Shown: positions 55,521-64,000 of the stretch, one piece after another
Layout: each line of letters opens with the position of its first letter
Position numbering within the stretch: position 1 is the first letter of the stretch
Assembly (NCBI GenBank): GCA_014281115.1
Contig: JACONQ010000006.1
Location: forward strand, 1,488,001-1,552,000
Source of the DNA: Laburnicola sp. R22_1
Taxonomy: Eukaryota; Ascomycota; Dothideomycetes; Pleosporales; Didymosphaeriaceae
Direction: 5' to 3'
DNA length: 64,000 nucleotides
Program-made: the position numbers and the translations under genes
Notes under the pieces: model-generated
The model's input: the letters and a program-made list of their open reading frames with translations, nothing else
What the model was told of the DNA's origin: nothing
Database searches by the model: none

Positions 55521-57830
55521 ACTATTCTGCACACTCCTCTGGCTCTATCTTATATATATGTTTGCTAGTTATGCAGTAAAGATAGGCAGTAGTAGTTAGG
55601 TAGGACACTTAATTATTACTATCCTTATTATTTTTACTTTGTTCCTCTTCTTTATACAAAATAGGTTCCTTATTATTATACCCTTCTATATCCTAAATAT
55701 AAGACTAAACGGTTTTGTATAAAGGCGTTTTATTATTATACTCTTTATAGAAAGTAATATACTGTCTTATCGCGCGAGTACACTTATTATGCGGATGGTT
55801 AGAAGACTAATAACCTTTCTTATGGCATATAAAACACTTCTTTAGTCTTATACAAATATTATTTAATTAGGATTATAATAATAATAGTATAAAATGTCTA
55901 CGAAATCCTTATCTATAAGGGACTAGTAATTTTCTTCTCTATATAGAAAAGTTATATTTGCGATTAGTGTAGTATGTATTAGCCTCTTATAGGTACTAAT
56001 TAGATTAGCAGTTAATTACAACTTAAATTAATATATAGAGATTAGCGAATAGAGTTTTATAAGTAGTCTTAGAGGTAAATATAGCCTACTCTAGCTCTAT
56101 ATATTTACGGCATACTTATATAATAGCAATATAGAGAGGAATTTTCCTAGCGAAGTCCGCCCTTAATACTCTCTATATAAGGGTAAGCCTATTAATTATT
56201 GCCTCTAGGACTTTGTACAGATTCTTATTAGGGTTCTTGCGCTAGCATTGTATAAAAGTTATTATAGTCTAGTCTATCTAATACTAGTTGTAATTAATAG
56301 TAGTGTTAAAGTAACTATTAAGTGCTTTGTATAAGCACTTCTACAATTATTTAGGATAGATAGTATAGAGGTAATACTATGCCGCACGGCTAGTAAGGAT
56401 ATCTAGAAAGATGTCTAGATATTAATCCTTAGCAATATCTAGGCGTCTGTATAGATCTATAAAGATCCTAGTCTTATCTGCCAAAATATTGTACAGAGCT
56501 CTAGTATAGTTATTATTCTTGTTCTATGCCTTTTAAAATTAGATTATCTTATTAGCCAGAATTCTCTAAGGAGGTAGGTTGTGCTTAGGTAGAAGTTTAT
56601 ATAGGTTAGATTGTAGCATAGACTTAGTTTGTGTAGATTAGTATAGTGCCTATAATTTATATTTAACTAGTAGTGGCTCTATTCTATATAGCGTTTAATA
56701 ATTATGAGTAGGTGGGCAGAAAGGTAATTGGGTACTATATACAAAGAGTGGTGAGTTATTTAGTTATTTATACAAATAGAATTGTTCTTAGTACTTATAT
56801 AAAGGTTCTCTTAAGATGTCTATATGGATCTATAGCTGTGTAGGTATCTGTAGTGATAGTAGCTTACTCTATTTAGGTTTGTATAATAGCCTAACTAGCT
56901 TAGGTATCTTTAAGATTAGCTTTAGTGTTTGCGTATAAGGAGTTAAGCAGGCTAGTAAGAGCAGTAATATATAAGTAATATCTGTATTACCTTAGGCTAC
57001 TTTATATAGTTTGCTAGCACTTATGGCTCTAGCGTCTATTCTTAGTGTAATGCCCTTTTTTTCTAGAACTGTAATAAGCTCTCTTCTAAACGCACAGTTT
57101 AACTTTAAAAAATAGTATTCTTCCTATTCTTTAAAGTCTTTCTAGAATAATTCTAAGAAAGCTGTCCCTTTTTAGTATAATATATAATAATTAGTAATAG
57201 TATATACTACGTATAATTGCATTTCTAATAGAGAGGGATTGTCTACTAGGCTAATCTTATTCTTTTAGTACTTAGGTCTTGTTCTCTTGCGCAATATTGC
57301 CTCTAATATTCCTATTTCTTTAGCATACTTATTATACAGTCTAGTATATTTAGGTATATTAGTGTTATTTTATAAGGTAGAGGTAGTAAAGGTGGGGGCT
57401 TTGTATAAAGTAGTAGTAGGGATAGTTATTACGTAACTAGTTTGTTTAATAGGTTAGTTATATAGAGGGGTACACTTTATTAGAATTTATTATTATCTAA
57501 CTATGTGTTTATACAGTTACTAGTAGTATGCTTAGTGTATAATTTTCTATTAAATTTTATATAGTAGTAATATCTACTTACTAACTTAGTAAAAGAGTTA
57601 ATCTACTATTTCTATAAATAAGGATAGGTTTTATATATCTTATACAATCGCTTTCTTTATTTTATATAGTAGTAATAGTTACTTACTAACTTTATAAAGG
57701 TTTAATTTACTATTCTCTTATATATAAAGAATAGGGTATAATAAAATAAATTATATAGCTAATAACAACTTATATAATCTGTCTTTACTCTTACTAATTT
57801 GCAGTTAAGAATTAGTTAACTAGTAATTAG
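55521..57830 (-). pseudogene. Element E Gag relic with a zinc-knuckle remnant
   Basis: On the minus strand at 55854-55789 the reading KKCFICHKKGY, one stop, then SSNHPHNKC resembles the Cys/His knuckle near the Gag end of fungal LTR elements. Upstream towards 57830 should be the N-terminal Gag, but no stretch is intact. Separated from the Pol part by Copia F. Confidence 0.65.
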
Positions 57831-58117
57831 TGTTAAATAGGCTCTACAGCTAGCTATATAGATATTAATATCTAATACTCTATATTAGCAAGTGTGGAGA
57901 GTGTATAAGATAATTGTACAAGGAAAGGAAATAATATAATAGGACTAACTTAGTATTAATTACTTATCTCTAGAGAGGGTGCGAATAGAAAGGAGAAGAT
58001 TCTGCGGCGTATAGGCCGCGGCGCACGGGCATTATGTGATCCCTATATGATGCCATCGTGTGGCAATATTAAAACCTCAATACCCTTAGGTGCCCTTGCC
58101 CGTACGGTGTACGGATA
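57831..58117 (-). repeat. LTR of element E (right copy)
   Basis: 287 bp, paired with 44863-45149. Confidence 0.93.
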
Positions 58118-59718
58118 ATTAGCGCTATATTTAGTATAGCAGCTATTACCTTAAGCCTAGCTATATTAGGTACTAGGTCCACTATAAAGGCTAGCTTAAA
58201 GGCAAGTGCAATCTAGCTATAATTTAGTAGTATAGAGCTAAGTTAAAGTACCTAGAGAATAATATAGTTAGTAAGAACTTATACTAGCTTTATAGAAACT
58301 ATTACCTTAATAAAAAGTCCTTTAATTATTAGAAAATTAATAGTATAGCTTATATTAAATAATACCTTAAAAAGATGCACCTGATTAATTCTAATACTAG
58401 GTTACTGCCTACTATAGTAACTATATAGCCTAAGAGTTCTTTTATAGTTGCTACTAGGGCAAAATCTACTATATTCTATTTACTATAGTAAGAAAAGAAG
58501 TTATAGAGCGCCTTTATTAACTAGATTATTATAAGAGATCTTAGCTTTAAAATAGCAACTTTAGCGGCTACTTAGGGCTTTATAACATAGAATTAAACTA
58601 ACCTTTTACACGCTCTACTAAGTAGCTCTATAATACTAGTAAAATATATATAAAGTAGTATAGTAAAATAAAAAAGAAGTTATAAAGCTTTTACTCTTTT
58701 TATAAAGTAAAATTAGCATAAGTTATAATATATAAATATTTCTAAATAATATAAGCTTTCTTAGAGTTATTACTTACTTTATTAGTAAAATTATTTTTCT
58801 ACTATAAATTCCTATTAATAAGCGCATTTTTTATAGTAACTTATAGTAATTTAGATATAAAACACTAATAACTTAACCTACTTATTAGCTTTTATAATCT
58901 TTTTAGAGACTATATAGTAGCTACACAAGCCTAGCTTATACTTTAAATAATTAGAAAGTATAAATTTAAGTTAAAACTCTACTATTTTATAGGTAACACT
59001 ACTAGTAATAATAGTACTAGATTTATTAAGTACCTATATAATAAAACTAGCCTTAATATTAGAAATTAATACTATATATACTGCGTAGATTATATAATTA
59101 ACCTAATTATTAAAGCTCTTATTTATAGTAATAGAGTAAGCAATTTTAAAGCTAAGCTTACCTACGCGTTACCCTAGAAGCAATATTAATTATACTAGAG
59201 GCATAGGATTATTAGAAAACTCTATAATTTTATAAACGTAATACATATCTTATATAAATATTATAAGCTTTTTTATATAATATAATAATTGCTTAATAAT
59301 AATAACACATTATAGACCTTTAGTATCCTTAATTTAATCTAGAATAGTAGAATTAGGTAGCACAGCGTTTATCTTATGCTATTACGCTGCTATAAGCTTA
59401 AGGATCTAATTTAAAAGTTTATACAACGCGTCTATAATATTAATAGACAATAATTAAAAGAATGTCTACGTAATTATATAGGTCTTATAAGAGTTTTATA
59501 AGATATGTAAGACTTTAAAGGGTGCTACTAGCGTTAGTAGATTTAGGTTCCTCTAGTAGATAATTATTAACTTATAATAACTTTATAAGTTGCTTACTAA
59601 GCGCATATATAAAATTAATAGCTATATATAGTTATTTTATTTTATTAAAGATGTTGCGCTTGCGTAGTAGAAGCTTAATATATACTTTATTAAAATTATT
59701 ATAGATTTAAACCTATTT
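58118..59718 (+). pseudogene. hAT transposase relic (element 3), middle part
   Basis: Aligns by eye with the inverse of hAT 1 bases 23440-21775: for example 58140-58200 parallels the inverse of about 23430-23370, and 59370-59440 the inverse of about 22200-22130. Reading frames are destroyed by TA-rich substitutions; no block longer than about 20 codons survives. Strong RIP-type decay. Confidence 0.78.
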
Positions 59719-59898
59719 TGTAAGACTGCCGCATGGCTGTATAGTCGGTCCTTAGTCACATAACCTCGGCCGGAATAACCTTATGCCTAGCCTCACCCAT
59801 ACACCTTTAGGCCCTCGGTCCTCTATAGTAATAACACACCTCTTTTCTTATGGTTAACCCATATTACTATAAATTACTGTGATCTCTACTATCTTACA
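59719..59898 (+). repeat. 5' LTR of Copia G
   Basis: 180 bp; inverse-orientation counterpart of 49642-49821 and 55336-55515. Confidence 0.94.
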
Positions 59899-60134
59899 GT
59901 TATAAGCCTAGCATAACGCTTATTACGCACCCTCTAAAACTTCTTACTAGTTAGTCCTGCTGCCACATTATCGCTCGCACGGACCAGAGTAGAGTTTTCA
60001 CAACAACAACGTAAAAAGTTATTTGCAAAAACTATAATTACAGTTACTATGTAAAACACTATAAGACTCTAAATTATAACAAAAAGCCCACACTAGTGGC
60101 TAAACACGCGAAAAGTTATCGCAAACGCGTTATA

Positions 60135-63100
60135 ATGGCAACGCCAAAGAACAAAAAAGTCATACTAAAAGGGATGGATAACTTTAAACTATAGTACATA
60201 GTTTTTAAACATACCACACACATACTATGTATCCTAAAATACGTTAACCTAGAGACTACAAACCTTATAGTGCTAGAAGACGTTAAATCTAACCCTAATA
60301 AAAACCTCAACATTGCAGTGTAGAAAGAGAAATATAAGCGTAAACAAGAACGCGAGAAATTGCTAAGTAAGCTTAACAGCCACATTACAAGTATAGTAAG
60401 AAACAATATACTAATTTATGCCTGCCGACTACACTATTGCAGAACAAATTAGGTTCCTTTATAAGAACTACTTAAAACCAATAGTTATAAAATAAGAAGA
60501 AGCAGACTATTAATACAACAAGGCAAAGAAGTACACGCCTAGTCGCCAGTTAATTAAGGACTAGATAAACAACTTTCAAATTCATCTTAACAAGGCCATT
60601 AAACTAAAGGTTCCAGCTGTCTAGGGTTTCGCTCCCCAGCTTAATCTTCTTAAGGTCTTTCATGCTATTAATTTAGGGTTTGCAGCAATAATAAACAAGA
60701 AAGTTTATAAGGCCTGTTTAGCATACGTTAATATAGAACTTAACCTACCAGCTTTAATAGTCTACACTATACCAGCTGTTATTAATCGCGCAGGCGTCGT
60801 TGTTACACTAGAGCAACTTATTACAGTCCCTGCACTACTACTAAGTATACCTAACAAGGTATCTGTCGCGGCGCTTATTCAACACTACCAAACAACGCCG
60901 TACCTACACAGCTTAAATAAGGGCAACATATAAGGCACCGCCTATGCCGCGCTTAATAGAGCATAGTCTCCTTACTATACAAATGTAAGAAATTAGAGCT
61001 GTAGCTCAACGCCTTTAAACAATGTGGGAGGACTTCAAAACAATAGAAAGCGCACTAATGAGATCGCTGGTGGTTCGCAAAGAAAGCCTTGTCCTTGTGG
61101 CAAAGGCGACGCCCACCTAGGTAACCCACAATAGGGAGCTTGTCTATACATCTGCACCTGGCTATAAGAAATTAGGTTCAAAATCAACCCAGCTTGCGTT
61201 AAAGCCATTCAAAGATATAGTAAGGTTACTAGACAGGCTAAGCTACTTAACAAAATACAAATAAGAGAGAAGGCAAAGTAAGATCGCGTTACACCTATAG
61301 GTTATATTAACGCTGGTAACTAAGCCTCTAATAGAGAATACAAATAGGCACACATAATAAAATACCTTATAATAAGCAATAAGCGACGTCTAACCTTAGT
61401 ACTCTATCACTCTTAGATCCTTAATTATGGTTTAGACATACATGCCTATAATAAGCCCAACAAGTTCACATAGATTTGTCCTGTAATACTAGGCGAAAGG
61501 ATTAGTTATAGAGAAGACTTAGTGGAAATCGCCATATAGGGTGAATGCGACATCGAAATCCAGACACTAGGTGGACCTATAAGGACTATATTAAGGAACA
61601 TTACCTTATGTTTAGGCTTTATTACCTTACTGGTGTCGCTCTTAAGGCTTAGAGGAAAAGATATCTACTTTAACTTAGGGCGTGAATGCCTATACACAAA
61701 GAATAGCACTAAAAATCCTATCTAGGCAATAGTTAAACCTATAGGCAGTCACTATGTTCTAGTGGACTAACAGTCTCCCCTAGCACCACTAGAGGACTAC
61801 ACTAACAGACCTTTTCTAGCGCTTGCCAACAAAAGGAGCTATAAGAAACCCTCTATTGCACTACTACCTAACCGCACGTTATCTAGTCTTTACGCACACG
61901 TCTTAATAGGCCATACTAGAGCTAAATTAATAGAGAAACTAAGTCACAACGTTGCTGGCATAGCTCCGCTCACATCTCCTCCCCCTAGTACACAAGACTG
62001 CGAATAATGTAGAGTTAACAAGGCTTTACAGATTATCTTATAGAGATCTAATAGAGAGCACTAACCTACGCGTGCATTTAAAGCTATTACTATTAATATT
62101 ATCGCACTTAACGCCAAATCTCTTGCAGGTAACTAGTACATCTTTTATAGTTACTATCTTGTCTCTAAGACCTATATAGTGTATAGCATACCTAATTAAT
62201 CTACAGATGTCCTAGATAGAGTCTTTAAACTCATAGATAGACATATTAAACGCCGCTATAACGCCAGCCCAGTGTTTGTACTAATGGATAGAGAGAGAGC
62301 TTATAGGTTTTAGAATAACCTTAGTGTAGTTAAGCACTGCAAACAACAAGGCATTACTATACAGCTCTAGTCCCCTAACACTATAGAACAATTAGGCTAT
62401 ACAGAATAGTTAGGAAAGATGCTAATTACTATGTCTTAATTACTTAGGACTACGTCTAACCTTCCACTTCACCTGTGCGAAGAGATGTACGTCTATGCGG
62501 CATATTTACTTAATTGGACTCCTATTAAATTATTAAACTGGACTACACTATTTGAGGCTGCACACAGCAAACCGCCCTCTATTGCTTATCTACGCATCTA
62601 TAGATATAGAGCATACTACCTTCGCAAGAAGATTTTCTAAATAGACAAGCTTTCCCTAAGGGCGCTTATTAGTTACTTAGTAGGCGTAGACTCACGTAAT
62701 ATCTACTATATATAGGTACCAAAAGCTGTATCCTACGGACACAGAGGCAAGGTCATTTAAACAAGGGATGTTACCTTTAATAAAGAACTATTCTTTAGGT
62801 CTACTAATAAAGAGAGCCTACTTAGCATTTAGTTAGATTAAGCCATCAACAATATTAAGGTTAAAGAATTAGAAAGTAAGTAGGAAGATTCTAATAAGGA
62901 AGTACATAAAGACGCTAAGCTGTCTATCCTTCTTACTAAAACTCTACTTGCAGGCGAGAAATTAGGCCAAGCTTATAATGTACACTGTGGCAGAGATACA
63001 TACCCTTCACTAGTTTCTATAGTTAATTAGACCTCCGCACCGCTAACGTTAGTAATAGCTACACCGCTAACGCCCTCTTAGTCCTCTGCGTCCCCTATAC

Positions 63101-64000
63101 CTACATTAATAGGACCTCCTACGCAAAGAAAGCAATATAGGACCAATACCCATCTCTAAACTACTAATGTGTTGCCCAAACGCACACGAAATTCTGCTGC
63201 CAACGCTATTTAGACTTATTAGAACACGTTCGCGTCGGCCTTACTACTAGACAAAGTGCCCTAATTAATCGCACTATTACGGCGAGTTTATAGAGACCAG
63301 CTTCTGCCCCTGCCTTAATTTTAGAATAATGTCCTAAAACTCCCTACGTAGTTTAGAGAAGGCTTTATAGTAGCTGCGAAGAAGGAGCTAAATACTATTA
63401 CTAGAAAGGAGATATACACTAAGATTCCGCTCTTAGAGCTCTCTCTAAGCACTAAAGTCTTGCCACTTATATAGGTCTTTACATACAAATTTAATTAAGG
63501 CTATCTAGCCAAGTTTAAAGTAAGAATTGTTGTAAGAGGAGACTTGTAGACTATTGTGGGTGACACCTATACTGCTACTCTTACTGTACGAATATTCCGC
63601 GCTCTTATGGCAATTGCCGCCTACTTTAACATAGATATACGTTAATACAACGCTGTTAATACTTTTACTAACGCTAAACTCCCTAAACCTGTTTACACCT
63701 TTTAACTAGAAGGTTTCTATAATGGCGGGCACTATTGGTAACTTCATCGCGCCCTTTATGGCCTTAAGACGTTACTACTACTCTGGTACAAAGACTTTAT
63801 AACTACACTTAAGAGCTTTAGTCTATTACTAGTACTTAACGCACCCTATCTATGGAGAGACAATCGTATTATTGTCTTCTTTAATATAGACAACATTATT
63901 ACTATGGCCCTTTTAGGTTATTTATTCTTTCTTAACGCCTTTAAACGCAAGCTTGTTAAATAGTATAAAATTACTAACTTGCAAGGCCAAGAGAACTCTA
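60135..64000 (+). pseudogene. Copia Gag-Pol polyprotein relic (Copia G), partial
   Basis: Gag starts at ATG 60135 (MATPKNKKVILKGMDNFKL), then TAG where Copia F has TGG. Later blocks follow Copia order: GAG-pre-integrase near 61860-61990 (LIEKLSHNVAGIAPLTSP), integrase around 62090-62760 (FVLMDRERAYRF, IAYLRIYRYRAYYL), and a Ser/Pro/Thr linker. Reverse transcriptase runs from about 63340 to the edge (KKELNTITRKEIYTKIP, ALYGLKTLLLLWYKDFITTL, FFNIDNIIT with the second catalytic Asp changed to Asn). Many stops, chiefly TAG/TAA. Together with F it could give a reliable family consensus. Confidence 0.88.

Larger units (their letters stand above)
44863..58117 (-). mobile_element. LTR retrotransposon E (probably Copia superfamily), 13.3 kb including nested Copia F
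   Basis: LTRs at 44863-45149 and 57831-58117 are both 287 bp. The target duplication ATTAG is at 44858-44862 and 58118-58122. The left LTR starts TG and ends CA; the right one ends TA, one transition away. Without F, E is about 7.4 kb. It lies in hAT 3. Confidence 0.9.
44270..64000 (+). mobile_element. hAT element 3 (same family as hAT 1), split by LTR elements E and G; right end outside window
   Basis: The left end tAGGGCTTCCAACGTAGCGTAG at 44270 matches the hAT 1 terminus except for the first base (C to T). Its order parallels hAT 1 read from 23960 downward, so the transposase is on the plus strand. The hAT pieces are 44270-44862 and 58118-59718. Both are much more AT-rich than the corresponding hAT 1 sequence. 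The piece ending at 59718 corresponds to hAT 1 near 21775, so the C-terminal dimerisation region should follow Copia G beyond the window. Confidence 0.85.
59719..64000 (+). mobile_element. Copia LTR retrotransposon G, partial (runs off right edge)
   Basis: The left LTR is 59719-59898 (180 bp, TGTAAGACTGCC...ATCTTACA), the inverse-orientation match of the Copia F LTRs. The 5 bp before it, TATTT (59714-59718), should recur at the unseen right end. The coding strand is plus. It is inserted in hAT 3. It is less AT-rich than F, so it is either younger or less affected by RIP. Confidence 0.92.

Noticed and set aside
10154..64000. A Starship-type giant transposon carrying cargo genes
   Set aside because: No tyrosine-recombinase captain (DUF3435) is visible, and the repeats are explained one by one by hAT, pogo, Copia and Z borders.
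1..64000. CRISPR arrays, bacterial promoters, ribosome binding sites or riboswitches
   Set aside because: Introns, fungal gene families and eukaryotic transposons show a nuclear fungal sequence; no regularly spaced repeats of CRISPR type are present.

Overview
This is chromosomal DNA of a filamentous ascomycete, most likely a dothideomycete (Pleosporales-like). The inference rests on short spliceosomal introns, an F-box-like gene of a kind common in that class, and repeats whose decay (CAA/CAG and TGG turned into TAA/TAG, Asp codons turned into Asn, strong A+T enrichment) is what repeat-induced point mutation (RIP) produces. No species assignment is possible from the sequence alone.

Bases 1-10.1 kb are a gene-dense, GC-balanced host segment. 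It holds the 5' part of a UBE2O-like ubiquitin-conjugating enzyme (minus strand, runs off the left edge), a divergently transcribed COG8 Golgi-tether gene, one young Tc1/mariner element with near-perfect ends, a secreted lipocalin-like protein (5 exons), a four-span membrane protein (2 exons) and an F-box-like protein.

From 10.15 kb on, the window is mainly nested transposons with a few surviving host genes. 10.15-13.74 kb is a pogo/Fot1 element (C) with a second full-length pogo (D) inserted in its right terminal repeat. 14.03-15.38 kb is an intact, spliced gene for a three-zinc-knuckle protein resembling a non-LTR retrotransposon ORF1. 16.2-23.96 kb is a hAT element (8-bp target duplication GGCGCATG) carrying a Copia element (duplication TATAG). 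24.27-24.65 kb is a 383-bp hAT MITE. 25.78-27.03 kb and 28.47-41.69 kb are two copies of an unnamed element, here called Z, each flanked by a perfect 13-bp target duplication. They sit just upstream and downstream of one host gene (27.1-28.26 kb, coiled coil plus Gly/Arg-rich tail). The second Z copy hosts a hAT (ACCATACA), which hosts a Copia (TTGTA) and a pogo (A), and A hosts a nearly undecayed pogo (B) in its own terminal repeat. A gene for a protein with N-terminal SPKK motifs lies at 43.05-43.83 kb. From 44.27 kb to the end there is a third, strongly AT-rich hAT, split by a 13.3-kb LTR element E (duplication ATTAG; itself split by Copia F, duplication GATAA) and by Copia G, which runs off the right edge.

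The host genes show no shared pathway. The strongest story is structural: target duplications and terminal repeats give a relative order of insertion. Two genes (the zinc-knuckle gene and the 27-kb gene) persist as islands inside decayed repeats, and transposon ends abut the F-box gene start and the 27-kb gene's TATA box. I found no CRISPR, no bacterial-type operon, no convincing tRNA or rRNA gene, and no tyrosine-recombinase captain that would indicate a Starship.
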